From the NCBI GenBank assembly GCA_004555865.1, contig SFJO01000013.1, forward strand, positions 1 to 62,116: a stretch of DNA of 62,116 nucleotides. Reading direction: 5' to 3'. The notes below the pieces were generated by a model. It did no database searches and was not told the DNA's origin. It saw only the letters and a program-made list of their open reading frames with translations. The translations under genes were made by a program, and so were the position numbers. Positions within the stretch are counted from its first letter, which is position 1. Each line of letters opens with the position of its first letter. Below are positions 16,567 to 25,416 of this stretch, piece after piece. This DNA comes from Oscillospiraceae bacterium (GTDB taxonomy: Bacteria > Bacillota > Clostridia > Oscillospirales > Ruminococcaceae).

Positions 16567-16622
16567 ATATGAAATAGCCTGATACCTGTGCAAAATTATA
16601 CCTAAAAGGAGGTGCTTGCGAA

Positions 16623-16961
16623 ATGTATTGGAAGATTCACCCTGAAATGCTGGACGAGATCCGCGCCGGCGGTACCCCCCACATGCCCATCAGCGAACAG
16701 CTGCTGGTCTCCCTGATGGGTATTGCTACCGTGTTCCTGTGCCTGATTGTTCTGGCTCTGGCCATCATGCTGGTTTCTAAGCTGATCGGCGGCCTGGGCA
16801 TCGGCGAGAAGAAGGCTGCGGCTGCTCCCGCTGCTGCTGCTGCTGCTCCCGCCCCCGCAATGGACGAAGAGGGCATGGCAGTTGTTATGGCTGCTGTGTG
16901 CGAGGAGACTGGCCTGCCCATTGACCAGATCCGCATCAAGAACGTTCAGGAACTGAAGTAA
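16623..16961 (+). CDS. gcdD: Glutaconyl-CoA decarboxylase delta subunit (OadG-like)
   Basis: 112 residues with one membrane helix at about 27-53 and an Ala/Pro-rich linker (65-80), then a short soluble tail. It is the small anchor of the sodium-pumping biotin decarboxylase complex and holds the carboxyltransferase and biotin carrier at the membrane. The layout and the place before gcdC and gcdB are typical. AAAAGGAGGTGC gives a strong ribosome binding site. Confidence 0.87.
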   Translation: MYWKIHPEMLDEIRAGGTPHMPISEQLLVSLMGIATVFLCLIVLALAIMLVSKLIGGLGIGEKKAAAAPAAAAAAPAPAMDEEGMAVVMAAVCEETGLPIDQIRIKNVQELK

Positions 16962-17027
16962 GCGCGAAAGATGGAACCATTCCGCTTTCCACACCTCACC
17001 ATGAAATGAATGAAAGGAATCATCGCT

Positions 17028-17465
17028 ATGAAATACATTGCTACTCTGAATGGCAAACGTTACGAGGTTGAGATCGAGCGCATCAACGATTTCACCCCTG
17101 TGCCCCGCGGCGCCGCCGCTGAGGCTATTCCTGCCGCTGCCCCCATTGCGGCTCCTGTGGCTCCGGCTCCGGCGCCCGCCCCTGTGGCTGCGGCGCCGGC
17201 TCCGGTGGCTGCTCCCGCTCCTGCGGCCGCTCCCGCTCCCGCAGCTGCTGGTGCTGCTAACGTGACCGCTCCCATGCCCGGCACCGTGCTGGATGTGAAG
17301 GTCAGCGTTGGCCAGGCTGTTCAGGCCGGTGAGACCGTTGTGGTTCTCGAGGCCATGAAGATGGAGAACGAGATCCCCGCTCCTGCGGCTGGCACCGTTA
17401 CCGGCATTCTGGTTCAGAAGGGCGCTACCGTGGACACCGACGCCGTTCTGGTGACCCTGGGCTAA
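17028..17465 (+). CDS. gcdC: Glutaconyl-CoA decarboxylase gamma subunit (biotin carrier)
   Basis: 145 residues. The C-terminal biotinyl domain carries EAMKMEN, with the biotin-accepting Lys at about residue 111; in between lies a long Ala/Pro linker (about residues 30-75) that lets the arm swing between the carboxyltransferase and the membrane pump. ATG 17028 is chosen because GAAAGGA (17012-17018) lies at the right distance; ATG 17010 would overlap it. It needs BirA (50127-51116) for biotinylation. Confidence 0.93.
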   Translation: MKYIATLNGKRYEVEIERINDFTPVPRGAAAEAIPAAAPIAAPVAPAPAPAPVAAAPAPVAAPAPAAAPAPAAAGAANVTAPMPGTVLDVKVSVGQAVQAGETVVVLEAMKMENEIPAPAAGTVTGILVQKGATVDTDAVLVTLG

Positions 17466-17480
17466 AGGAGGAACCACTCC

Positions 17481-18647
17481 ATGAACTTTATTTCTGTCGT
17501 GGCGCAGCTGCTGGCTGGATCCGGCTTCGCAGCTCTGTCCTGGCAGCAGGCGGTCATGATCCTCATCAGCTTTGTGCTGATGTATCTGGCCATCAAGAAG
17601 CAGTTCGAGCCGCTTCTGCTGCTGCCCATTTCCTTTGGTATTTTCCTGACCAACCTGCCCCTGACCGGCATGATGGAGCAGACCATGGGCTCTGACGGCC
17701 TGGCTCACTTCACCGAGGGTGTTCTGGGCGTTGTGTACAACGCCGGTGTTGCCACCGAGCTGTTCCCCTGCATCATGTTCCTGGCCGTGGGTGCCATGAC
17801 CGATTTCGGTCCCCTGATCGCCAACCCCATCAGCCTGCTGCTGGGTGCTGCCGCTCAGTTCGGCATCTACATTGCCTTCATCATGGCCAACGTCAGCGGC
17901 CTGTTTACCCCCGCTGAGGCTGCCGCCATCGGCATCATCGGCGGCGCGGACGGCCCCACCGCCATTTACACCGCCACCAAGCTGTGCCCCAACCTGGTGC
18001 CCGCCATCGCCGTGGCCGCTTACAGCTACATGGCTCTGATCCCCCTGATCCAGCCCCCCATCATGAAGCTGCTCACCACCGATAAGGAGCGCAAGGTCAA
18101 GATGGGCCAGCTGCGCAAGGTGAACAAGGTGGAGAAGATCGTCTTCCCCGTGTTCGTGGTTCTGTTCTGCAGCCTGCTGCTGCCCTCCGTGGCTCCTCTG
18201 CTGGGCCTGCTGATGCTGGGCAACCTGTTCCGCGAGTCCGGCGTTGTGGAGCGTCTGTCTGACACTGCTCAGAACGCTCTGTGCAACATCTCCACCATCT
18301 GGCTGGGCCTGACCGTTGGCGCTACTGCCAAGGCTGAGAACTTCCTGACTCCCAAGACCCTGGGCATCATCGCCATGGGCCTGATCGCTTTCGCCTTCGC
18401 TACCGTTGGCGGCGTGCTGTTCGGCAAGGTTCTGTACCTGGTTACCGGCGGCAAGATCAACCCCCTGATCGGCTCTGCCGGCGTGTCCGCCGTGCCTATG
18501 GCCGCTCGTGTGGCTCAGAATGTGGGTAAGGAATATGACCGCACCAACTTCCTGCTGATGCATGCCATGGGCCCCAACGTGGCCGGCGTTATCGGCAGTG
18601 CGGTGGCCGCGGGCTACTTCCTGGTCATGTTCGGCGGCGCGGTGTAA
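17481..18647 (+). CDS. gcdB: Glutaconyl-CoA decarboxylase beta subunit, sodium pump
   Basis: 388 residues, about ten membrane helices, member of the OadB/MmdB/GcdB family. It decarboxylates carboxybiotin and couples this to export of sodium. GGADGPTAIYT is the family signature carrying the Asp for sodium and proton movement, and the conserved second half (SAGVSAVPMAARVAQ) is intact. Codon use is strongly biased (CTG, GCT, GGC), suggesting high expression. It lies 15 bases after gcdC with AAAGGAGG. Confidence 0.95.
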   Translation: MNFISVVAQLLAGSGFAALSWQQAVMILISFVLMYLAIKKQFEPLLLLPISFGIFLTNLPLTGMMEQTMGSDGLAHFTEGVLGVVYNAGVATELFPCIMFLAVGAMTDFGPLIANPISLLLGAAAQFGIYIAFIMANVSGLFTPAEAAAIGIIGGADGPTAIYTATKLCPNLVPAIAVAAYSYMALIPLIQPPIMKLLTTDKERKVKMGQLRKVNKVEKIVFPVFVVLFCSLLLPSVAPLLGLLMLGNLFRESGVVERLSDTAQNALCNISTIWLGLTVGATAKAENFLTPKTLGIIAMGLIAFAFATVGGVLFGKVLYLVTGGKINPLIGSAGVSAVPMAARVAQNVGKEYDRTNFLLMHAMGPNVAGVIGSAVAAGYFLVMFGGAV

Positions 18648-18666
18648 CAATCGCTTCGCCCGGCAC

Positions 18667-18695
18667 TTGCGGGTTTCGGCCTGAAGTGCTATTCT
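18667..18695 (+). promoter_or_regulatory. Promoter candidate for gctAB with overlapping dyad
   Basis: -35 TTGCGG (18667-18672), 17-bp spacer, -10 TATTCT (18690-18695). The -10 sits inside the palindrome GCTATTCTAATAGC (18689-18702). Confidence 0.5.
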
Positions 18696-18725
18696 AATAG
18701 CATACCTTATTTCAATTCGTTCCTT

Positions 18726-18763
18726 AGCCGGGGACGCCGGCCGCACGGTGTCTCCGGCTTTTA
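18726..18763 (+). terminator. Terminator or attenuator between gcdB and gctA
   Basis: AGCCGGGGACGCCG (18726-18739) pairs with CGGTGTCTCCGGCT (18746-18759, two G-U), followed by a short TTTT. As it lies downstream of the gctAB promoter it may act as a leader attenuator. Confidence 0.65.
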
Positions 18764-18792
18764 TTAGGAATACATTATTGGGAGGTTTTATC

Positions 18793-19890
18793 GTGAACAA
18801 GGTTATGAGTTTGCACGACGCGGTCGCGCAGTACGTCCAGAGTGGTGACACCATCTGCTTTGGCGGCTTCACCACCAACCGCAAGCCCTATGCCGCAGTG
18901 GCCGAGATCCTGCGTCAGGGCCAGAAGGACTTCACCGTCTGGGCTGGCCCCGCTGGCGGCGACTGGGACATGATGATCGGTGAGGGCCGTGTGAAGGCTT
19001 ACATCAACTGCTACACCGCCAACTCCGGTTACACCAACGTTTCCCGCCGTTTCCGCGCCGCCATTGAGGCCGGCAAGCTGACCTACGAGGATTACAGCCA
19101 GGACGTGCTGATGCTGCAGCTGCATGCTGCTTCTCTGGGCCTGCCCTTCCTGCCCGTTCGTCTGATGCAGGGCTCCGGCCTGACCAAGTACTGGGGCATC
19201 AGCAAGGAGCAGCGCGCCGAGATGCCCAGCGTGGACAACGACAAGTACGTGATGGTGGACAACCCCTTCAACCCTGGTGAGCAGGTTGTTGCCGTGCCCG
19301 TGCCCAAGCTGGACACCGCCATCATCCATGTTCAGAAGGCTTCTCCCGACGGCACCTGCATCATCGAGGGCGACGAGTTCCACGATGTTGACGTGGCCGT
19401 GGCTGCCAAGAAGGTTATCGTGACCTGCGAAGAGCTGGTGAGCGACGAGTACATCCGCCGCGATCCCACTCTGACCCGCGTGTTCGGCGAGTGCGTGAGC
19501 GCCGTTGTGCATGTTCCCTACGGCGCATGGCCCAGCCAGTGCTACAACTACTACGACTGCGACGGCAACGCCCTGAAGGAGTACGATAAGGCTTCTAAGT
19601 ATCAGGACGCTGAGGACGCCAAGGTTCAGCTGGCCAAGGCCGCTGCCAAGGCTGCCAAGACCGCTGCTGCCAAGCCCGACGACGCCAAGGCTGCTGAGGC
19701 TGCCCAGAAGGCCGCTGCCGCTGCTAAGGCTGCCGAGGAAGGCACCGCCATCCCTGAGACCTTCAAGGACTACCTGGACAAGTGGGTCTACGGTGTGAAG
19801 GACAATGATGAGCTGCTGAACGTGATCGGCGGCGCTCGTCTGGCTGGCCTGAAGGTCGTTCCTGGCCTGGGCTACGCCGGCAAGATTTGA
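18793..19890 (+). CDS. gctA: Glutaconate CoA-transferase subunit A
   Basis: 365 residues against about 320 in Acidaminococcus. With GctB it moves CoA from acetyl-CoA or glutaconyl-CoA to 2-hydroxyglutarate in the cytosol. The N-terminal SGDTICFGGFTTNRKPYA and the following Rossmann-like CoA-transferase I core are clear. The start is GTG 18793, 7 bases after GGGAGG; the frame extends upstream without a ribosome binding site. Odd: residues about 272-317 are an Ala/Lys-rich stretch (AKAAAKAAKTAAAKPDDAK and on) that appears to be inserted near the C-terminus. Confidence 0.92.
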   Translation: MNKVMSLHDAVAQYVQSGDTICFGGFTTNRKPYAAVAEILRQGQKDFTVWAGPAGGDWDMMIGEGRVKAYINCYTANSGYTNVSRRFRAAIEAGKLTYEDYSQDVLMLQLHAASLGLPFLPVRLMQGSGLTKYWGISKEQRAEMPSVDNDKYVMVDNPFNPGEQVVAVPVPKLDTAIIHVQKASPDGTCIIEGDEFHDVDVAVAAKKVIVTCEELVSDEYIRRDPTLTRVFGECVSAVVHVPYGAWPSQCYNYYDCDGNALKEYDKASKYQDAEDAKVQLAKAAAKAAKTAAAKPDDAKAAEAAQKAAAAAKAAEEGTAIPETFKDYLDKWVYGVKDNDELLNVIGGARLAGLKVVPGLGYAGKI

Positions 19891-19908
19891 GCAGGGAGGT
19901 ACAGAACA

Positions 19909-20715
19909 ATGGCTGATTACACCAATTACACCAAACAGGAAATGCAGGCCTACGCCATCGCGAAGAACATCAAGGAGAACCAGATCGTGATCGTGGGCAC
20001 CGGCCTGCCCCTGATCGGCGCTTCTCTGGCGAAGCGTGCCGTCTGCCCCTCCTGCCATCCCATCGTTGAGAGCGGCCTGATGGACTGCGCTCCCGTTGAG
20101 GTGCCCCGCAGCGTGGGCGACCTGCGCTTCATGGCTCACTGCGGCGTGCAGTGGCCCAACATCCGCTTCGTGGGCTTCGAGGCCAACGAGTGGCTGCATG
20201 ACGAGGATCGTCTGGTTGCCTTCATCGGCGGCGCTCAGATCGACCCCTACGGCAACGTGAACTCCACCTGCATCTACGGCAAGGGCGATTACGTGAAGCC
20301 TCAGACCCGTTTCACCGGTTCCGGCGGCGCCAACGGCATTGCCACCTACTGCAACACCATCATCATGATGCAGCATCAGAAGCGCCGCTTCATGGACAAG
20401 ATCGACTACATCACCAGCTGCGGCTGGATGGACGGCCCTGGCGGCCGTGAGCGCGCTGGCCTGCCCGGCAACCGTGGTCCTCAGATGGTCGTTACCGATC
20501 TGGGCATCATGAAGTTTGACGAAGAGACCAAGCGGATGTACCTGGCTTACTACTATCCGTTCTCCAGCCCCGAGATGGTTCAGGAGAACACTGGCTTCGA
20601 GATCGATGTGTCTCGTGCCCAGCTGATGGAAGGTCCCAGCCCCGAGATCATCAAGATGATCCGCGAAGAGATCGACCCCGGCCAGGCCTTCATCAAGGTT
20701 CCCAAGGCGAAGTAA
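19909..20715 (+). CDS. gctB: Glutaconate CoA-transferase subunit B
   Basis: 268 residues, the catalytic subunit. The nucleophile Glu that forms the enzyme-CoA thioester is predicted at residue 54 (HPIVESGLMD), the same number as in the Acidaminococcus enzyme. GTGLPLIGASLAKR and GGAQIDPYGNVNSTCIYG are family motifs. It lies 18 bases after gctA with GGGAGG and is surely cotranscribed with it. Confidence 0.95.
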   Translation: MADYTNYTKQEMQAYAIAKNIKENQIVIVGTGLPLIGASLAKRAVCPSCHPIVESGLMDCAPVEVPRSVGDLRFMAHCGVQWPNIRFVGFEANEWLHDEDRLVAFIGGAQIDPYGNVNSTCIYGKGDYVKPQTRFTGSGGANGIATYCNTIIMMQHQKRRFMDKIDYITSCGWMDGPGGRERAGLPGNRGPQMVVTDLGIMKFDEETKRMYLAYYYPFSSPEMVQENTGFEIDVSRAQLMEGPSPEIIKMIREEIDPGQAFIKVPKAK

Positions 20716-20745
20716 GCTGACCCCTACGGTTCTTTAAGCCTGCTG

Positions 20746-20787
20746 CGGCCGGTGCAGCCCCCTCTGCACCGGTCGTTTGTGGGTTTA
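20746..20787 (+). terminator. Hairpin after gctB
   Basis: CGGCCGGTGCAG (20746-20757) pairs with CTGCACCGGTCG (20764-20775, one G-U), followed by TTTGTGGGTTT. It is either a leaky terminator or an RNA-stabilising hairpin before gcdA. Confidence 0.6.
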
Positions 20788-20884
20788 TGAAAGGCAATTC
20801 CGCGCAGGACGCACGGCGTTGCCGAACAACATAGCGCATGTGTGTGCAAGTGCGCCATAGAGAAAAATAAAGGAGCAAATTACA

Positions 20885-22687
20885 ATGGGTAACTATTCCA
20901 TGCCTGGTTATTTCCAGACCATGCCCGTGGCCCCCGGTAAGGCTTTCCGTCCTTCTCCCGAGAACGTGGCCGAGCTGAAGGCCATCGAGGCGGACGTTCA
21001 TGCCAAGATCAAAGAGATGATGGAAGCCGGCACCCCCGACGAGACCCTGCATAAGCGTGGCCAGCTGACCGCTATGGAGCGCGTCATGAACCTGATCGAC
21101 GCTGGTTCCTGGTGCCCCCTGAACAGCCTGTACAACCCTGAAGGCAACCACGAGACCAAGACCGGTGTTGTGAGCACCGGTATCCTGAAGGGCCTGGGCC
21201 GCATCGGCGGCAAGTGGGCTGTCATCATTGCTTCTGACAACAAGAAGCTGGCCGGCGCCTGGGTTGCCGGTCAGGCGGACAACCTGCTGCGCGGCAGCGA
21301 TACTGCCAAGCTGCTGGGCATTCCCCTGGTGTACGTGCTGAACTGCTCCGGCGTTAAGCTGGACGAGCAGGAGAAGGTGTACCCCAACCGTCGCGGCGGC
21401 GGCACCCCCTTCTTCCGCAATGCTGAGCTGAACCAGGCTGGCGTGCCTGTGATCGTCGGCATCTACGGCACCAACCCCGCCGGCGGCGGCTACCACAGCA
21501 TCAGCCCCACCATCCTGATCGCCCATCAGAAGGCCAACATGGCCGTGGGCGGCGCCGGCATCGTGGGCGGCATGAACCCCAAGGGCTACATTGATGAGGA
21601 AGGCGCTAAGGCCATCATCGATGCCAACGAGAAGGCGAAGGCCGAGCACAAGCCCGCTCCCGGCAGCGTGGGCGTCCACTACAACCAGACCGGCTTCTTC
21701 CGTGAGGTTTACGCCGATGAGCTGGGCGTGCTGGAAGGCATCAAGAAGTACATGGCGATGCTGCCTGCCTACAACCTGGAGTTCTTCCGTGTGGACGAGC
21801 CCAAGGCTCCCGCTCTGAAGGGCGAGGACCTGTACGACATCCTGCCCCGCAACACCAAGAAGGCCTACGACATGTACAATGTCATCAAGGCTCTGATGGA
21901 CGGCGGCGAGCTGCTGGAGTACAAGAACGGCTACGGCCCCGAGATGATCACCGGCCTGGCTAAGGTTGACGGCCTGCTGGTTGGCGTGGTTGCCAACCGT
22001 CAGGGACCTCTGGCCATGCAGGGCTACCCCGATTACCCCGAGTATCGCGGCAAGGGCGCCTTCGGTATGGGCGGCAAGCTGTACCGTCAGGGTCTGATCA
22101 AGATGAACGAGTTCGTAACCCTGTGCGCTCGCGATAAGATCCCCCTCATCTGGCTGCAGGATACCACCGGTATCGATGTGGACGACGAGGCCGAGAAGGC
22201 TGAGCTGCTGGGTCTGGGCCAGAGCCTGATCTACAGCATCCAGAACTCCAAGCTGCCCATGCTGGAGATCACCCTGCGCAAGGGCACCGCTGCTGCTCAT
22301 TACGTGCTGGGCGGCCCTCAGGGCAACGACAACAACGTGTTCAGCCTGGGCACTGCTGCTACCGAGATCAACGTTATGTACGGCGAGACCGCTGCTGTGG
22401 CTATGTCCAGCCGCCGTCTGGTGAAGGACTACGAGGCCGGCAAGGACCTGCAGCCCACCATCGACCGTATGAACGAGACCATCAAGGAGTACGCCGAGAA
22501 GTCCAAGCCTGAGTTCTGCGCTACGAAGGGCATGGTGGACGAGATCGTTGATCTGCCCATGCTGCGCAACTACATCGTGGCCTTCACCGATGCTGCCTAC
22601 CAGAACCCCAAGGCCATCTGCCCCTTCCATCAGATGGTTACTCCTCGCGCCATCCGCGAGTGGGACAAGCTGAACGGCAAGGCCTGA
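20885..22687 (+). CDS. gcdA: Glutaconyl-CoA decarboxylase alpha subunit (carboxyltransferase)
   Basis: 600 residues, close to the 587 of the Acidaminococcus enzyme. It moves the carboxyl group of glutaconyl-CoA to biotin on GcdC, giving crotonyl-CoA. Two crotonase-type carboxyltransferase halves are visible (GTNPAGGGYHSISPT with an oxyanion-hole pattern in the first; GAFGMGGKLYRQGLIKMNEFV and GGPQGNDNNVFSLGTAATEI in the second). AAAGGAGC precedes ATG 20885. In this cluster it is separated from gcdDCB by gctAB, unlike the classical gcdADCB order. Confidence 0.95.
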   Translation: MGNYSMPGYFQTMPVAPGKAFRPSPENVAELKAIEADVHAKIKEMMEAGTPDETLHKRGQLTAMERVMNLIDAGSWCPLNSLYNPEGNHETKTGVVSTGILKGLGRIGGKWAVIIASDNKKLAGAWVAGQADNLLRGSDTAKLLGIPLVYVLNCSGVKLDEQEKVYPNRRGGGTPFFRNAELNQAGVPVIVGIYGTNPAGGGYHSISPTILIAHQKANMAVGGAGIVGGMNPKGYIDEEGAKAIIDANEKAKAEHKPAPGSVGVHYNQTGFFREVYADELGVLEGIKKYMAMLPAYNLEFFRVDEPKAPALKGEDLYDILPRNTKKAYDMYNVIKALMDGGELLEYKNGYGPEMITGLAKVDGLLVGVVANRQGPLAMQGYPDYPEYRGKGAFGMGGKLYRQGLIKMNEFVTLCARDKIPLIWLQDTTGIDVDDEAEKAELLGLGQSLIYSIQNSKLPMLEITLRKGTAAAHYVLGGPQGNDNNVFSLGTAATEINVMYGETAAVAMSSRRLVKDYEAGKDLQPTIDRMNETIKEYAEKSKPEFCATKGMVDEIVDLPMLRNYIVAFTDAAYQNPKAICPFHQMVTPRAIREWDKLNGKA

Positions 22688-23157
22688 GCACCTGAATCGG
22701 CTTTAAAAGCACCCTCCCAATTTGGTGTGCCCGCATCCGGCGGCCTGTGCCCGTAAAAAGGCCGGGCCCCGGGCGCGTGGGCGGGGGAGAGTACCCCCGG
22801 AATGCACACCGATTTTTCAGCCCATTGCCGGGATGGTAAGGGGCCGCGCGGCTTGCCGCGCGAATGTGACCTGGGCGTTTTTCCACACAGCGGCTTTTCT
22901 GGACAATTTATAACCAAAAGCCTGCGGTTTCAATTGACACCGCTGTGGAAATCGCTTAAAATAAAAGAGTAAAGATCGGAAGCCATTGGATGGATCCCTT
23001 CTCGAAACGCTTGGTGAGCAAACAGAAATAGGAAAGGCAGAGTGGCAGGGTATGTGTGGCCCTGAAATGATTCTGTGTAAGTTTCACGGCTTGCCGTGTT
23101 ACTTAAAGTTTGCTGCATATATGTGAGAAACGCGTTAAGAGAAAGTGAGTGAGATTC
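22688..23157 (+). other. 470-base stretch between gcdA and gltS
   Basis: Holds the perfect dyad CGCGCGGC TT GCCGCGCG (22845-22862; probably a terminator, with a T run about 15 bases later), the gltS promoter and a leader of about 190 bases. In the leader CACGGC and GCCGTG around TT form a small hairpin near 23085. I do not recognise a known riboswitch class. Confidence 0.55.
22934..22962 (+). promoter_or_regulatory. gltS promoter
   Basis: -35 TTGACA (22934-22939), 17-bp spacer, -10 TAAAAT (22957-22962). Confidence 0.78.
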
Positions 23158-24408
23158 ATGGAAAACATTATCTCCTACTTCGGCGAGTATACCGCCGGTG
23201 TTGACGGGGCACTCAGCACCTTTAAGTTTGAGTACCTCACTACCCTTGGCTTTGCGGCCATCGTAATCTTTGTGGGTCGCTGGATCGTGGCTCATTCCGC
23301 TCCTCTGCGGAAGTACGCCATCCCCGCACCCGTGGTTTCCGGTCTGATCTTCTCCATCATTATCTCCTGCATCAAGGGCGCCGGCATTGTGGGCCTGTCT
23401 TTTGATGTGAAGATCATGAAGGATTTCTGCCAGAACATCTTCTTCCTGGCGGTTGGCTACGGCTTCAGCGCTTCCCTGCTGAAGAAGGCCGGCGCCGGCC
23501 TGGCGGCTAAGATCGCCATCGCCGCCTGCCTGCTGATCACCTGCCAGGACATTCTGGGCATTGTCCTGTCCAGCGCCATCGGCCTGAACCCCCTGCTGGG
23601 CCTGCAGTGCTCTTCCGCTGCCATGAGCGGCGGCGTGGGCACCGCTTCCGCCTTCGGTCCTGTCTTCGAGAGCTACGGCGCTGCGGATGCAACCACCGTT
23701 GGTGTTGCAGCCGGTACGCTGGGCAACGTAATGGGCTCCCTGATCGGCGGTCCTGTGGCTGCGTTCCTGATCAAGAAGCACAACCTGAAGTCTGACCCCA
23801 ATGACAAGCCCATGGCGGAGACCGCCGGCGTGAAGCCCGAGCTGAACAACACCAACATGATCATGGCCTTTGCGCTGGCCATGCTGCTGGCTGCTCTGGG
23901 CATGCCCATCTACTGCCTGCTGGACAACATCCCCATGATCGAGATGCCCAAGTTCATCGGCTGCCTGTTTGCCGGTGTTATTGGCCGCAACGTGCTGGAA
24001 GCCGTTGGCGCCAAGACCTACACCGTCGAGATGGACGCTCTGGAGCATATGTTCCTGGAGTTGTATCTGGCTCTGGTGCTGATGACCACCGACTTCACCA
24101 AGCTGGCTCCTGTGGCTGGCCAGATGGGCATCATTCTGGTTGGTCAGGCCATCTTCATCGCCCTGTTCGGCATCTTCGTGTCCTACAACATGTTCGGCCA
24201 TGACTACGGCGCTGCTGTTATGACCGCCGGTAACATCGGCTGGGGCTGCGGTTCCGCGCCCAACGCCGTTGCCAACGAGAAGTCCGTTATGGACGAGTAT
24301 GGCTGGCACACCGTCGCCTGGGTTCTGTATCCCAGCTTCGCCGTCATCATCGATGACATCTACAACCCCATTTTCCTGTCTGTGGTCAGCGGCTTCTTCG
24401 CTGCCTGA
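23158..24408 (+). CDS. gltS: Sodium/glutamate symporter GltS
   Basis: 416 residues, about ten to twelve membrane helices of the ESS family. The paired reentrant-loop motifs are visible (AAMSGGVGTASAFGP in the first half; AGNIGWGCGSAPNAVANEK in the second). It imports L-glutamate with sodium, so it supplies the pathway and uses the sodium gradient made by GcdB. ATG 23158 is preferred to GTG 23149, as the protein core starts here; the ribosome binding site (GAAAGTGAGTGAG) is weak for either. The promoter at 22934 and long leader suggest separate control. Confidence 0.93.
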   Translation: MENIISYFGEYTAGVDGALSTFKFEYLTTLGFAAIVIFVGRWIVAHSAPLRKYAIPAPVVSGLIFSIIISCIKGAGIVGLSFDVKIMKDFCQNIFFLAVGYGFSASLLKKAGAGLAAKIAIAACLLITCQDILGIVLSSAIGLNPLLGLQCSSAAMSGGVGTASAFGPVFESYGAADATTVGVAAGTLGNVMGSLIGGPVAAFLIKKHNLKSDPNDKPMAETAGVKPELNNTNMIMAFALAMLLAALGMPIYCLLDNIPMIEMPKFIGCLFAGVIGRNVLEAVGAKTYTVEMDALEHMFLELYLALVLMTTDFTKLAPVAGQMGIILVGQAIFIALFGIFVSYNMFGHDYGAAVMTAGNIGWGCGSAPNAVANEKSVMDEYGWHTVAWVLYPSFAVIIDDIYNPIFLSVVSGFFAA

Positions 24409-24510
24409 GTTCTCTGACGGGAGAGCAAATCAAAATAACGGCCTGGTGGCCGCGCGGTCAAGGCCTATGTAGCTGAGGCAGCAAACGTCTACATCAAGGA
24501 ATGACTTGCG

Positions 24511-24541
24511 TTCCCCGACTGCCTTTACGGCGGCCGGGGAA
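24511..24541 (+). terminator. Hairpin after gltS
   Basis: TTCCCCG (24511-24517) pairs with CGGGGAA (24535-24541), with inner GCC/GGC pairs; the tail is TTATAG, so termination is uncertain. Confidence 0.45.
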
Positions 24542-24607
24542 TTATAGTCGCAGGGCATATTTTTGTGCAACGCGACAATTAAACCAATCGGAGGAACGAA
24601 ATTCACA

Positions 24608-25399
24608 ATGGACATTTATACTCTGGGCATTGACGTGGGCTCCACCGCGTCAAAATGCATCATTCTGAAGAACGGGACCGAGATCGTTAGCAAGTCTCTG
24701 ATCGATGTGGGCGCCGGTACTTCCGGTCCTCAGCGTGCCATCAGTGAAGTGCTGGACAACTGCGGTCTGAAGCGTGAGGACATGAGCTATATCCTGGCAA
24801 CGGGTTATGGCCGCAACTCTCTGCTGGACCTGGCCGACAAGCAGATGAGCGAGCTGAGTTGCCATGCGCGCGGCGCGTACTTCTTGTTCCCGGATGTGCA
24901 CACCGTGATCGACATCGGTGGCCAGGACGTGAAGGTCCTGCACATTGAAAACGGCGCGATGGTCAACTTCCAGATGAACGACAAGTGTGCCGCCGGCACC
25001 GGCCGTTTCCTGGACGTTATGGCCCGTGTATTGGAAGTGAAGGTGAGCGATCTGGCCATGCTGGGTGCCATGAGCACCAAAGAGGTCGCCATCAGCTCCA
25101 CCTGCACTGTGTTTGCGGAGAGCGAGGTCATCAGCCAGCTGTCCATGGGCACCAACAAGTGTGACATCATCAACGGCATCCACAACTCGGTGGCCAGCCG
25201 CGTGGTGGGCCTGGCCCATCGCGTTGGCGTGGTGGATCGTGTGGTGATGACCGGCGGTGTTGCTCAGAACACCGGTGTGGTGAAAGCCCTGGAAAAGCAG
25301 CTGGGCCATGAGATTTCCACCAGCCCGCTCACCCAGTACAACGGCGCTCTGGGTGCCGCACTCTTTGCTTACCAGAGAGTGATCCAGGACGCGAAATAA
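24608..25399 (+). CDS. hgdC: Activator ATPase of 2-hydroxyglutaryl-CoA dehydratase
   Basis: 263 residues of the BadF/HgdC actin-fold ATPase family. As a homodimer with one shared [4Fe-4S] cluster it uses ATP to push one electron into the HgdAB dehydratase. The cluster cysteines are at residues 127 (NDKCAAGTGRF) and 166 (SSTCTVFAESE), the same positions as in Acidaminococcus. The ATP-binding GIDVGSTASKC and GGVAQNTGV motifs are intact. ATG 24608 is chosen since GGAGG at 24590-24594 is the only ribosome binding site and the core begins here. It is needed only in small amounts, which fits its separation from hgdAB by a structured gap. Confidence 0.96.
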   Translation: MDIYTLGIDVGSTASKCIILKNGTEIVSKSLIDVGAGTSGPQRAISEVLDNCGLKREDMSYILATGYGRNSLLDLADKQMSELSCHARGAYFLFPDVHTVIDIGGQDVKVLHIENGAMVNFQMNDKCAAGTGRFLDVMARVLEVKVSDLAMLGAMSTKEVAISSTCTVFAESEVISQLSMGTNKCDIINGIHNSVASRVVGLAHRVGVVDRVVMTGGVAQNTGVVKALEKQLGHEISTSPLTQYNGALGAALFAYQRVIQDAK

Positions 25400-25416
25400 C
25401 CCCTTTTGTACCCGAA

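Larger units (their letters stand above)
16110..16622 (+). other. 513-base stretch before the glutamate fermentation genes
   Basis: Contains the hairpins after the LCP gene, an A-rich region with no ribosome-bound frame, and the promoter and operator of gcdDCB near the end. Confidence 0.6.

Noticed and set aside
16602..18884. A 760-codon minus-strand frame full of Gly, Ser and His
   Set aside because: Shadow of gcdD, gcdC and gcdB; low-complexity composition and no ribosome binding site.
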